Below, one piece after another: positions 52,178 through 60,770 of a DNA stretch of 64,000 nt. The number at the start of each line of letters is the position of its first letter. Position 1 is the stretch's first letter. The DNA is from Candidatus Defluviilinea gracilis (GTDB taxonomy: Bacteria > Chloroflexota > Anaerolineae > Anaerolineales > Villigracilaceae). The stretch lies in NCBI GenBank assembly GCA_016716235.1, contig JADJWS010000003.1:434001-498000 (forward strand). Direction: 5' to 3'. The notes below the pieces were generated by a model. The model ran no database searches. It was not told the DNA's origin and worked only from the letters and a program-made list of their open reading frames with translations. The translations under genes and the position numbers were made by a program.

Positions 52178-52918
52178 ATGCCAGAAGAGTACACACCAAG
52201 AATCGCAATGACCATCCAAGCGCACCCCGACGACCAGGAGTTCGGCATCGGCGGCACGCTGGCGAAATGGGCAAAGGCGGGATGTGAAATTATTTGCGTT
52301 GTCATCACCAGCGGCGATTCAGGGTCGAACGATCCCGCGAAGGATGGACGTCACAAAAATGAACTCGCTGAACTGCGCGAAAAGGAACAACTCGCGGCAT
52401 GCGCCGTGCTTGGAGTCAAAGAGACGATTTTCATGCGCTACCCCGATGGGGAATTGGAGCCGACGATGCAACTCCGCAAGGACCTGACGCGCCTCATCCG
52501 CCAATTCAAGCCTGATACAGTCCTCTGCGGCAACCCCGAAGCGTGGTTTTACGGCAATGAATATATCAACCACCCCGATCATCGCGCCTCGGCGGAGGCG
52601 GCAACGACGGCAGTCTTCCCGTCGGCGGGGAGTCGGCTGATGTTCACGGACCTGCTCGAAGCGGGGTATGAACCACATGAGGTGAAGCGCTTATACGTCC
52701 ACGGCTCGGAAAAGTCGGACACGTGGGTTGACATCACCGAGACGTTGGAACTGAAGATCAAAGCGTTGCAACAACACGCGAGTCAAATTCCCGTTGATGA
52801 AGTCGGCAAATGGATAACAGATTGGGCGGCGGAGGAAGCGAAAGACAAAGGCATGAAGTATGCCGAGAGTTATCGCGTGATGATTTTGAAAAAGGATGAG
52901 GAAGAGCAGGTTGGTTGA
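52178..52918 (+). CDS. PIG-L-family (LmbE-like) deacetylase
   Basis: A 246-residue zinc deacetylase: AHPDDQEFGIGGTLAKW (His and Asp of the AHPDD motif), SGDSGSNDP, HPDHRASAEA supplying the third ligand region. The family includes N-acetylglucosaminyl-PI deacetylase, BshB/MshB thiol enzymes and glycopeptide deacetylases. It may deacetylate an amino sugar. ATG 52178 has CAGGAG upstream. It is followed by a terminator; no bacillithiol or mycothiol genes are near. Confidence 0.88.
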   Translation: MPEEYTPRIAMTIQAHPDDQEFGIGGTLAKWAKAGCEIICVVITSGDSGSNDPAKDGRHKNELAELREKEQLAACAVLGVKETIFMRYPDGELEPTMQLRKDLTRLIRQFKPDTVLCGNPEAWFYGNEYINHPDHRASAEAATTAVFPSAGSRLMFTDLLEAGYEPHEVKRLYVHGSEKSDTWVDITETLELKIKALQQHASQIPVDEVGKWITDWAAEEAKDKGMKYAESYRVMILKKDEEEQVG

Positions 52919-52983
52919 AACATGACTCACCCTGAATTAAATCTTTCGAGCTTTTAGCCACGGATTTCACGAATTTACACGAA

Positions 52984-53016
52984 AAAAGCCGACCAGTTTC
53001 AATTTGGTCGGCTTTA
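52984..53016. terminator. Terminator between convergent genes
   Basis: AAAGCCGACCA pairs with TGGTCGGCTTT across a short loop, with an A-run to the left. It suits the PIG-L gene and, in reverse, the phytol-kinase-like gene. Dispersed CCACGGATTTCACGAATT and TCCGTGTAATCTGTGGC arms flank it. Confidence 0.8.
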
Positions 53017-53106
53017 GTCTTTCTCAACTCGAGACAGAAAAATTAAAATCCGCGAGAATCCGTGTAATCTGTGGCTGATTCCTTAAGCTTGGGAGTAATT
53101 ATGTTG

Positions 53107-53808
53107 CTAGAATACGAGTTGTCCGATGAACGCGCAAGCGAGAGCGATGGTAATGTTGTCAATATCTTTGAACGGAAGCGACTCGATCAGCGTTGCCGCT
53201 AACGCTACAAGAGCAACAGGGATAACAAAGCGCGTGGTGGGTCCGCTGAACGCGCCCAGCCACACGTAAATTGTGAAGATGAACATGGTCAACAGCCAGC
53301 CGCCGAGGAAAACGCTGAGGGAGCCGGCAACGCTTTTTTCGCGCGACCAGAACCACTTCGGAGAATTGACGCGGCGCCCCACGATGTCGGCGATCCCGTC
53401 GCCGCCGCAGAGGATCATCAAGGCGGGGATGCCGATGAGCGAATCCTTCCAGTAGATCAACGTCATGGCGACAAACACGATCCCATAAAATAGCGGACCG
53501 CGCAAGATCTCGCGCGGATCGCCCGTCCGCGACATGGCTTTAACCGCGGCTTCGTCTTTGATGATGCCCAAGCCGACCAGCGCGAATTGAAGTGTGATGA
53601 CCAGCGGCACGAGCGCGGCAAGCCAGCGAGAGATGGACACATCGGTAAACATGAGCCAGCACAAGACAAAGATGGGACCCGTGCCGATGTGGATGAGTTT
53701 TCGACTCAACCGGCTTTCGATCACGCCGCGATGGGCGAGAAAATCCATGAGGCGGAGGAAGGCGATGGCAATGGCAAAGGTAAGAAGAGTGGCAATATAA
53801 GGCGACAT
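53107..53808 (-). CDS. Phytol-kinase-like (VTE5/CTP-dependent) membrane kinase
   Basis: A 233-residue protein with about seven helices. RKLIHIGTGPIFVLCW, LQFALVGLGIIKDEAAVKAM, ILRGPLFYG and LCGGDGIADIVGRR strongly resemble the plant/cyanobacterial VTE5 phytol kinase and dolichol kinase group. These use CTP to phosphorylate a prenyl alcohol at the membrane. It could recycle phytol, farnesol or geranylgeraniol from (bacterio)chlorophyll or lipid turnover. ATG 53808 has GAGGA upstream; the longer frame to 53838 lacks one. No tocopherol genes are near. Confidence 0.85.
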   Translation of the reverse strand: MSPYIATLLTFAIAIAFLRLMDFLAHRGVIESRLSRKLIHIGTGPIFVLCWLMFTDVSISRWLAALVPLVITLQFALVGLGIIKDEAAVKAMSRTGDPREILRGPLFYGIVFVAMTLIYWKDSLIGIPALMILCGGDGIADIVGRRVNSPKWFWSREKSVAGSLSVFLGGWLLTMFIFTIYVWLGAFSGPTTRFVIPVALVALAATLIESLPFKDIDNITIALACAFIGQLVF

Positions 53809-53876
53809 GATTCCTCGGGGTTGAAACCATGATAACATATCGGGCGTTCTGTGTGAAAAAACTTATCCTTTCGGAT

Positions 53877-53948
53877 TTACGCAGTTGAACCTGTTGCGCC
53901 GTAGTTGCACTGCGGCGGCGGCAGTACAACTGCCCGCCAACTGCGTAA
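53877..53948. repeat. Second copy of the ACGCAGTTG element
   Basis: The ends TTACGCAGTTG and CAACTGCGTAA are exact inverted copies (11 bp). The interior GTAGTTGCACTGCGGCGGCG (53891) matches the copy at 23142-23220 with small changes. It lies directly upstream of the acyltransferase start and supplies the spurious MHCGGGSTTARQLRK reading frame there. Confidence 0.85.
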
Positions 53949-53964
53949 GCGATGTCCTTATGAA

Positions 53965-55080
53965 ATGCCAATGAAAAAAAGCGGATTTTATATTCCCGAA
54001 CTCGACAGCCTGCGTTTTTTTGCCTTCTTGTTGGTGCTTATCCATCACGCGGGATACTCAGCCCTTATTCCATCCTGGGAGGTCGTTGCAAAGTACGGTT
54101 GGATGGGCGTTGATCTGTTTCTATGCCTCTCCGCTTTTTTATTCTCGCGGTTGTTGTATGCAGAATACCAAGCGACAGGAACCGTAACGGTCAAGAATTT
54201 TTATATCCGCCGCGCATTCCGCATCTGGCCCCTGTATGTGTTGTTCTTCCTTATCGCAGTCACATTGACGGTTCAACAGGAGGGGTGGAGCAACTCGTTG
54301 ACCACGCGCGCGCTGGGAATGTTGACCTTTACCGACAACTTCATGGCGGCGCGTTGGGGATACAACAACGCAATCCTCTACTCAAATCACCTATGGACTA
54401 TTTCATACGAAGAACAGGTCTATTTATTCATCCCGTGGGTCTTGCTATTTTTATATCGTCGAAAGACGTCTGTCGCAGGTTTGATTCTGCTGGGCATGGG
54501 TTTGCTCGGGACGTTCATCCGCGCCTTCATGATCTATCGCGGCACGAACCATCCCGATATTTGGGTGTTGCCGTTTTCCCATTTTGATTCCGTACTTGGG
54601 GGAATCGTCATCGGGCTTGGCGTACTCGATAAGCCGTTGAAGAAAATCCCGAATCTCATCTGGCTGGCGCTCGGCATCCTCGCGCTGTGGCAGGTAACAC
54701 AGCTGCCTAATGTGACAAAGATTCAATGGGACTTGATGCTAACCTATCCGCTCGTGGGAATCGGCACATCGCTCATCATCCATTCGCTGACGCAAGGAAA
54801 TCTTTGGGCGCTCTCGCCCCTGCTCAGGGTCAAGCCGCTCGCCTACCTTGGAAAGATATCGTATGGGTTATATGTGTATCACAAGTTGGGGATTTATCTT
54901 GCTTATCAAGTTATCAAACAGAACATAGACCCGTCCAGCGATCTTCCGTATCGTGTCGCCGGGCTATTGCTTTCGTTTCTGATCACGGTGATTATGTCTG
55001 TCATCTCATACGAAGCATTTGAGAAGTTCTTCTTGCGGATGAAAGACCGCTTTTCCATCGTCAAGTCACGACCTGCTTGA
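53965..55080 (+). CDS. Membrane O-acyltransferase (acyltransferase 3 family)
   Basis: A 371-residue OafA-like protein with ten helices: YIPELDSLRFFAFLLVLIHH contains the family's catalytic-region His (helix 1), RRAFRIWPLY the conserved Arg motif, and NHLWTISYEEQ the His/Glu region. It adds acetyl or other short acyl groups to surface sugars or lipids. I start at ATG 53965 or 53971 (MPMKKSG); the upstream frame is repeat-derived. The neighbouring sugar-nucleotide genes suggest surface-glycan decoration. It ends inside the convergent aminotransferase gene (15-base overlap). Confidence 0.88.
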   Translation: MPMKKSGFYIPELDSLRFFAFLLVLIHHAGYSALIPSWEVVAKYGWMGVDLFLCLSAFLFSRLLYAEYQATGTVTVKNFYIRRAFRIWPLYVLFFLIAVTLTVQQEGWSNSLTTRALGMLTFTDNFMAARWGYNNAILYSNHLWTISYEEQVYLFIPWVLLFLYRRKTSVAGLILLGMGLLGTFIRAFMIYRGTNHPDIWVLPFSHFDSVLGGIVIGLGVLDKPLKKIPNLIWLALGILALWQVTQLPNVTKIQWDLMLTYPLVGIGTSLIIHSLTQGNLWALSPLLRVKPLAYLGKISYGLYVYHKLGIYLAYQVIKQNIDPSSDLPYRVAGLLLSFLITVIMSVISYEAFEKFFLRMKDRFSIVKSRPA

Positions 55081-56187
55081 GAGGCAAAACTCCCTGATCC
55101 GTTCGATCACAACATCGGCTTGTTCTCGTGTCACATGCGGACCGATCGGCAGGCTCAACACAGTGTTTGCAAGTTTTTCTGCAAGAGGAAAATCGCCCGC
55201 TTTGTAACCGAGGTCGGCATACGCTTTAGACAGATGCGGCGGGACGGGATAGTGAATCAACGTGTCCACGCCGTGTTCATCAAGATATGATTTGAGTTTA
55301 TCGCGATTATCGTGGGTAACGACGAAGATGTGCCAGCCATGTTCCGTCTGCGGCGCGGTGATCGGCAAGCCAAGCCCGGGCAGTCCGTTGAGGCGTTCGC
55401 AATAGTAACTGGCAAGTTTCGCTCGACGCATATTCCATTCATCGAGATATTTCAACTTCACGCGCAAGAACGCGGCTTGCAATGGGTCGAGCCGCGAGTT
55501 ATGTCCCCTCACCTCGTTGTAATATTTTTTACGCGATCCGTAATTTCGCAACACGCGAATTTTGTCCGCCAGTTCATCATCGTTGGTGGTTACCGCGCCT
55601 GCGTCGCCGAACGCGCCGAGATTCTTTGTGGGATAAAAACTGAACGCGGCGGCAGTGCCTAAATTTCCCGCCATCTTGTCCATGTACTTCACGCCGTGCG
55701 CTTGCGCGGAATCTTCCACAATGCGCAGTCCATGTCCCTCGGCAAGTTTCCAAATTTCAGTCATCTCCGTTGGCTGACCATATAGATGCACCGGCATGAT
55801 CGCCTTCGTCCGCTTGGTGATGGCTTGGGCGATACGCGACGGATCACTGTTGTGAGTCAACGGATTCGGTTCGACGGGAATCGGTGTCGCTCCAGCATAG
55901 GAGACCGACAGCCACGACGCGATGTACGTGTTGGACGGCACGATCACTTCATCCCCCGCGCCAATTCCATACGCCATGAAAATTAATTGAAGCGCTTCAA
56001 GTCCATTGCCTACACCCACACAATGCTTGACGCCGATACGATCTGCAAATTCCTGCTCGAACGCGCGCACTTCGTCGCTGAGAATATACCAACCCGAATC
56101 CATCACGCGCTGATACGCCTGATCGATTTCCTCTCGCAGTTCATCGTACTGCGCTTTCATATCGAGAAAAGGAACGGATGTTTTCAT
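55066..56187 (-). CDS. DegT/DnrJ/EryC1/StrS sugar aminotransferase
   Basis: A 373-residue PLP enzyme: NGLEALQLIFMAYGIG, the phosphate/cofactor segment EDSAQAHGV and the PLP-binding Lys in FSFYPTKNLGAFGDAGAV. It resembles QdtB/FdtB, which transaminate dTDP-3-keto-6-deoxyhexoses, consistent with the ketoisomerase-acetyltransferase fusion encoded next. It overlaps that gene by 4 bases and follows it in the same operon. Other StrS-family amino-sugar roles remain possible. Confidence 0.9.
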   Translation of the reverse strand: MKTSVPFLDMKAQYDELREEIDQAYQRVMDSGWYILSDEVRAFEQEFADRIGVKHCVGVGNGLEALQLIFMAYGIGAGDEVIVPSNTYIASWLSVSYAGATPIPVEPNPLTHNSDPSRIAQAITKRTKAIMPVHLYGQPTEMTEIWKLAEGHGLRIVEDSAQAHGVKYMDKMAGNLGTAAAFSFYPTKNLGAFGDAGAVTTNDDELADKIRVLRNYGSRKKYYNEVRGHNSRLDPLQAAFLRVKLKYLDEWNMRRAKLASYYCERLNGLPGLGLPITAPQTEHGWHIFVVTHDNRDKLKSYLDEHGVDTLIHYPVPPHLSKAYADLGYKAGDFPLAEKLANTVLSLPIGPHVTREQADVVIERIREFCLSSRS

Positions 56188-57110
56188 TTGGAAACCGATT
56201 CCAAATATTCGTTGTAATTGCGGATGTAATCATCGGCTTTGTACACATCGGAGGCGAACACGAGAAGAGCCGCGTCGGACGTGAATTTGTACTGGGTCGC
56301 CCAAACCATCGGCGGGATGTGAAGCCCGAGGGTCGGCTTGTCCAGCCTCACTTCGGCGCGAACGTTTCCGTCATCCAACACAACAGAACACGCGCCTTTG
56401 ATGCACACAAGAAGTTGATGCAATTCCTTGTGAGCATGTTCGCCGCGCACGTCCTTGCTCGGCACATCGTAGATCATAAAAAAACGGCGCGGCTCGAACG
56501 GAAGCAGACCGGGAAATTCAGCAAAGGACAAACTGCCGCGCAGGTCTGTGATCTCGGGCAGGCGAATCAACACACCGCCTTTCACCGGCAGATCCTGATT
56601 CCCGCTCGCGGGTTGCGCAAGAGTCTCTTCGGTGTGAAAACTTTCGGTCACATAGTTCACGATCCGCGCGGGGTTGCCCATGACGATTGAGTTCGGAGGA
56701 ACATCCCTTGTGACCACCGCTCCCGCGCCCACCATCGCATTTTGCCCGATCGTGATGCCGGGCAAGATGGTCGCATTCGCGCCGATCGAAGCGCCTTTTT
56801 GAACGACGATTCTGGAAAATTCCTGCGGATATTTTTTACTGCGGGGAAACGGATCATTCGTGAACGTGGCGTTCGGTCCCACGAACACATCGTCTTCCAG
56901 GCGGATGCCGTCCCATAACTGCACGCCGCATTTGACCGTGACTCGATCCCCAACCACCACGTCATTTTCAATGAAGACATGGTCGCAAATGTTACAGTCT
57001 TCGCCGATCACCGCGCCGGGTAACACGTGGGCAAACGCCCACACGCGCGTCGCTTTTCCGACCTGCGTGGACTCAACAATTGAATTCGGATGTGAAAAAA
57101 AATCAGCCAT
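56184..57110 (-). CDS. WxcM-like acetyltransferase / sugar 3,4-ketoisomerase fusion
   Basis: A 308-residue two-domain protein. Residues about 1-155 are a left-handed beta-helix acyltransferase with hexapeptide repeats (FIENDVVVGDRVTVKCGVQL and GASIGANATILPGITIGQNA). Residues about 170-308 are a FdtA/QdtA-type cupin (RGEHAHKELHQLLVCIKG, DVRGEHAHK metal-free active site). In Xanthomonas WxcM has this layout. With the aminotransferase it would convert dTDP-4-keto-6-deoxyglucose to a 3-acetamido-3,6-dideoxyhexose for surface glycans. dTDP-glucose synthesis genes (rml) are not in the window. Confidence 0.9.
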   Translation of the reverse strand: MADFFSHPNSIVESTQVGKATRVWAFAHVLPGAVIGEDCNICDHVFIENDVVVGDRVTVKCGVQLWDGIRLEDDVFVGPNATFTNDPFPRSKKYPQEFSRIVVQKGASIGANATILPGITIGQNAMVGAGAVVTRDVPPNSIVMGNPARIVNYVTESFHTEETLAQPASGNQDLPVKGGVLIRLPEITDLRGSLSFAEFPGLLPFEPRRFFMIYDVPSKDVRGEHAHKELHQLLVCIKGACSVVLDDGNVRAEVRLDKPTLGLHIPPMVWATQYKFTSDAALLVFASDVYKADDYIRNYNEYLESVSK

Positions 57111-57147
57111 TCAATCTCCGTTATTTTTGGAGTGGCGGCTTTGGCGC

Positions 57148-57228
57148 GTGAAGCCACAGAGCGCACAGAGATTTTGAGATTTTTTCTCTATGATCTCTGT
57201 GGCGAAGAAGCCTTTTGCGCACAGGTTT
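57148..57228. repeat. AAGCCACAGAG...TCTCTGTGGC repeat
   Basis: An inverted repeat of GAAGCCACAGAG and CTCTGTGGCGAAGAAGCC (in pieces) fills the 128-base gap between the WxcM-like and GT2 genes. Related to 8775-8861 and 15386-15505. Confidence 0.75.
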
Positions 57229-57238
57229 CGCCACTTTC

Positions 57239-58192
57239 TTATTTTTCAGAGTCTGCCTGTTGAGGTTCTTGATAAATTTCGTCAATCACAAATTGAGGTC
57301 GCCGGCGGACTTCGTCGAGTGTGCGCCACAGGTATTCGCCTAACACGCCGAGCATTGCCATTTGCAAACCCGAGTTAAACGCCAGCGCGACAACAATCGG
57401 CACATAGCCTTTGACCTCGATCCCGTAAAAATACCAGTAAAACAAAACGTAGCCGCCATAGATGAATGACCCCACCGCCACGAGCAGTCCCAGCGCGGAA
57501 AGGATGCGGATCGGGACAAAGGAAAAAGCCACAAAAGTATCAATGAAAAGTTTGACTTTCTTTGCCAGCGTCCAGCGGGATTTTCCTTTTGTCCTTTGCC
57601 TGCGGATGTAGGGAATCATCACAGGTTTATATCCCAGCCAGTAGACGAGGGTCATGATGTTCGTGTTTTTCTCTTGAATGCGGTTGAGGTCGGCAGCCAC
57701 CTGACGGTCAACGAGGAAAAAGTCAAATCCGCCGTTGGGGTAATCGGCAAGCGCGAACTTTCGGATCAGCGAATAATAGGTATTGGACAACATCTTTTGA
57801 ACTAGATGCTCCTCCCTATCCTGCCGAACGGCGAAGACGGCTTTGCTCCCCTTTTCCCAGTGAGAGATCATGTCCAGAAATATCTCCGGCGGATCCTGCA
57901 AGTCGGCGGAGATCATGCCGACGCAGTCGCCGGTCGCCACCGTGAACCCAGCCTGAATAGCGGACATCGAACCGAAGTTGCGAGTCAACTTGACGACTTT
58001 GATTCTCTCCGGGCTCCGGGATTGATAGTCCCGCAGAACGTCAAGCGAGCGATCTCCTGAGCCGTCGTCCACAAAAACAAGTTCGAGAGAATACTCCGCG
58101 AGTTTCTCCTCCAAGGAAAGAAGTTGAGGAATGGTATCAGGCAGGTTGGATTCGTTGAAATAGACGGGAATTACGATGGAAATCTTTTTCAT
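57239..58192 (-). CDS. GT2 glycosyltransferase with membrane anchor (GtrB/DPM-like)
   Basis: A 317-residue protein. The GT-A domain (about 1-225) has IVIPVYFNESNLPDT, FVDDGSGDRSL and GMISADLQDPPE; DxD-like residues are in SADLQD. Two C-terminal helices (about 232-300) with VPIVVALAFNSGLQMAMLG (in part) match the polyprenyl-phosphate glucosyl/mannosyl transferase group (GtrB, DPMS). It likely transfers a sugar from a nucleotide donor to a polyprenyl phosphate at the membrane. It belongs to the surface-glycan set. Confidence 0.9.
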   Translation of the reverse strand: MKKISIVIPVYFNESNLPDTIPQLLSLEEKLAEYSLELVFVDDGSGDRSLDVLRDYQSRSPERIKVVKLTRNFGSMSAIQAGFTVATGDCVGMISADLQDPPEIFLDMISHWEKGSKAVFAVRQDREEHLVQKMLSNTYYSLIRKFALADYPNGGFDFFLVDRQVAADLNRIQEKNTNIMTLVYWLGYKPVMIPYIRRQRTKGKSRWTLAKKVKLFIDTFVAFSFVPIRILSALGLLVAVGSFIYGGYVLFYWYFYGIEVKGYVPIVVALAFNSGLQMAMLGVLGEYLWRTLDEVRRRPQFVIDEIYQEPQQADSEK

Positions 58193-58300
58193 GGCAAGCC
58201 AAATCTGGTTCTCATGTTAACACAAAATGCCGCCATCCAGCGCGGCACAAATCGTCCATCCATAATCGAAAATCGTCAATCTGAAATCGTAAATTGAAAG

Positions 58301-58373
58301 TGGGCCCAGTAGGATTCGAACCTACGACCAAGCGATTATGAGTCGCCTGCGCTAACCGCTGCGCCATGGGCCC
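58301..58373 (-). tRNA. tRNA with CAT anticodon (Ile2 or Met)
   Basis: On the minus strand, acceptor arms GGGCCCA / TGGGCCC (7 bp), D arm GGCGCAGCGGTTAGCGC, anticodon loop CTCATAA, T loop TTCGAAT. CCA is not encoded. The anticodon arm and variable region (GGCGACTCATAATCGCTTGG) match, as I recall it, the E. coli tRNA-Ile2, whose CAT is modified to lysidine; elongator Met is the alternative. Confidence 0.9.
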
Positions 58374-58466
58374 TCGTTTCAGTGATAAAGTAATCAGTGA
58401 TCAGCAATCAGCGCAACAGTAATTTCTACTGATAACTGACAAACTGATCACTGCTCACCGAACTTG

Positions 58467-58538
58467 AGCGGGAGATGGGATTCGAACCCACGAATATCAG
58501 CTTGGAAGGCTGATGCCTTACCACTTGGCGACTCCCGC
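58467..58538 (-). tRNA. tRNA-Gly (anticodon TCC)
   Basis: On the minus strand, acceptor arms GCGGGAG / CTCCCGC, anticodon stem ATCAGC/GCTGAT with loop CTTCCAA containing TCC, T loop TTCGAAT. CCA not encoded. 93 bases from the CAT tRNA with GATCAGTGAT-type repeats in between. Confidence 0.93.
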
Positions 58539-58702
58539 GTGCGAGCGAGATTTTACCACATTCAAAAACGCAGTCACACTTATTATCCAGAGGAGAAGAT
58601 CGAATCAAAATATGGCGCCACAATAATCGAACAAAAGCGACATCGCCACCCCAAGGCGGTAATCACTGGAAGCAACAGCTAAACGGATGAGACTTGGAAT
58701 GG

Positions 58703-60745
58703 TTACGGGCTGGCGCATTCAAGTTCTATTTCGACCTGCCTGATCGTTTCGTCTCTTTTCACTGAATCGAATGTTGTTTGTTCTATTTCGTTCCAAAGAG
58801 GGCAAAGGATAGAACTCATGGCTTTCGAGAGTTTGTTGGCTGATACTGTCAACTCTGCCGCCATCTGCCAATCAGAAAGATGAGCAAAGCCATCAATAAA
58901 AGGAATATACTCCACGCCAATTGTCGTTTGCAGATTATTACTAACTGCGCCATTCCACAACGGCTTGATTTCGTCCCATTGTTGATATTGACGCGCTAAT
59001 TCAGCTTTTTGATAAAAGTAACACCAGGTTTTCTTTCCGCTGTTAAAGATATCGTCTCGCAGGTTTATATTTTGTCTTGTTTCCGGGAGAATTCTATCAA
59101 CCGCGACCTGTGATGCAATTTCTTTGATGGTCCCCGGATACTGCTTATAATACTGATCTTCAGGAGTAACCAAGTGCAAACAGCGATCGTTTCGTGGGTC
59201 ATAATAAAAGAACAAACTATCGGATGAATTTCCCTCAAAATAGGTTGTTGCGTGCTCCATTCGCAACGGGCTATTATCCATTCCAGTGGCGGATTCACCC
59301 GATACGAAATAATACCAGTACGATAGTCTGTTTTCAGCAGCAACCGGATTTGGTTCATACAATGAATTTACAGCCAGACTAAGGGAGAAATCTCCATAAA
59401 ACGCAAAGTTAGCCTCCGAGTTGCCAATATCGGGCAGGGAGGGCTGCCAAACAAATAACGCTGTATTCCCTTCTATTCCTGGAGCCCTCCATATCAGTTG
59501 CTGAAGAAAGTTAGACTGATACTCCCACACTTTTCTATAGTCATTTGTATATCGAATGTGCCAAGTGATCGCCGCGCCAAGAATCATCAAGATCATGAAT
59601 TTCTTGTGGTTTTGTTTAGAAACGATTCGTTCGATCACTGCGACGGAAATAAGAGCCGCGCCCGGCAACATGCCCAGGGCTAACCGCGAATTATATGGGG
59701 GCTCCGTCCACTGGATTGAATAGGACGCAATATAAAACGGGAGAATTCCAAATAAGAGGCTGGGCAAGCCCAAGAAAACAGCCTGGGTTGACCATTGTTC
59801 AGGGTTTTGCGATAAGCGATCAACTTGACGCAGGTACATACTCCCGGCGATCAATATCAGAATCAGCAATAGAATTAAAGCAAGGTTGAAGGGCCGAGCC
59901 AGATACATGTATTCTGAACTAAAGGTTTTGTACCAGGAAGTAACAAGCACGATACTTGCATCGGGCAAGAAATTCGCGGTCCATACGAGAATGGTTCTTA
60001 TGGGATCTGCAAACAGATCGCTCTGAACCTGAAAAGATTTACGCAACGGGGTATAAAAAAAGCCTCTCCATACTACTGCAGAAACAAAAATAGCCCCTGT
60101 GGGCACCCATGTTTTGGCGATATGAATGATTTTCTTCCCCGGTCTCTCATCGGAAGGAAGGGCAAGCCAAATCAATGCGGGGCGCATCAACTCAACGAAC
60201 CATGTATATTCTGACGTAAATATGTGTCCAAGCGCCAACGCAACCGAAATGATCGTAAATATTCGGCTTCTTTTAAGATCCTGGACAGCAAGGATCGTAA
60301 ACAAGAAAGATAAAAACAATAATACATACCCTAGCCATATTTCATAAAACGAAATCGGGAAAATTTGTAATGTGAAGACCGGGTGAATCGCAAATAAAGC
60401 GGAGGCGAAAAAAGTCTGACGGTGGTAATCGGGCCAGATTCGCTTCAGACATAACCAAAAAGAGAGAACTGCTAGCCAGCGCCAGAGTAACGAATAGAGA
60501 TGCCAGGCAACAGGGTTATAGCCCAACAAGTAGAAACTAGGAATATACGACCATACTGCCTGGGGGTGACCGTCGTAGTTAAATATTTCAGTCAAGCCTT
60601 GCGCGCCGCGAGTAGCATAGTAAACAAAATGCCATTCGTCGAATTCATGCCCCAGCCACGGGATCATTAATCCAAACGAAAGGAACAATATGATCAAAAA
60701 TATGAAGGGCGTTCCCCAAACTACCCACTTATGATTTTCTATCAT
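58703..60745 (-). CDS. Large polytopic membrane protein (possible GT-C-type glycosyltransferase)
   Basis: A 680-residue protein. About twelve helices fill the first 400 residues, followed by a ~250-residue soluble C-terminus. An acidic DEWHFVYY in the first extracytoplasmic loop, right after helix 1, fits the catalytic Asp-Glu position of GT-C glycosyltransferases (PMT/ArnT type). I do not recognise a named family. The 25-base gap to the next minus-strand gene suggests a two-gene operon. Codon and base use look more A/T-rich than the neighbours, hinting at different ancestry. Confidence 0.6.
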   Translation of the reverse strand: MIENHKWVVWGTPFIFLIILFLSFGLMIPWLGHEFDEWHFVYYATRGAQGLTEIFNYDGHPQAVWSYIPSFYLLGYNPVAWHLYSLLWRWLAVLSFWLCLKRIWPDYHRQTFFASALFAIHPVFTLQIFPISFYEIWLGYVLLFLSFLFTILAVQDLKRSRIFTIISVALALGHIFTSEYTWFVELMRPALIWLALPSDERPGKKIIHIAKTWVPTGAIFVSAVVWRGFFYTPLRKSFQVQSDLFADPIRTILVWTANFLPDASIVLVTSWYKTFSSEYMYLARPFNLALILLLILILIAGSMYLRQVDRLSQNPEQWSTQAVFLGLPSLLFGILPFYIASYSIQWTEPPYNSRLALGMLPGAALISVAVIERIVSKQNHKKFMILMILGAAITWHIRYTNDYRKVWEYQSNFLQQLIWRAPGIEGNTALFVWQPSLPDIGNSEANFAFYGDFSLSLAVNSLYEPNPVAAENRLSYWYYFVSGESATGMDNSPLRMEHATTYFEGNSSDSLFFYYDPRNDRCLHLVTPEDQYYKQYPGTIKEIASQVAVDRILPETRQNINLRDDIFNSGKKTWCYFYQKAELARQYQQWDEIKPLWNGAVSNNLQTTIGVEYIPFIDGFAHLSDWQMAAELTVSANKLSKAMSSILCPLWNEIEQTTFDSVKRDETIRQVEIELECASP

Positions 60746-60770
60746 GAATTAATTCCCATATATAGCGCAT

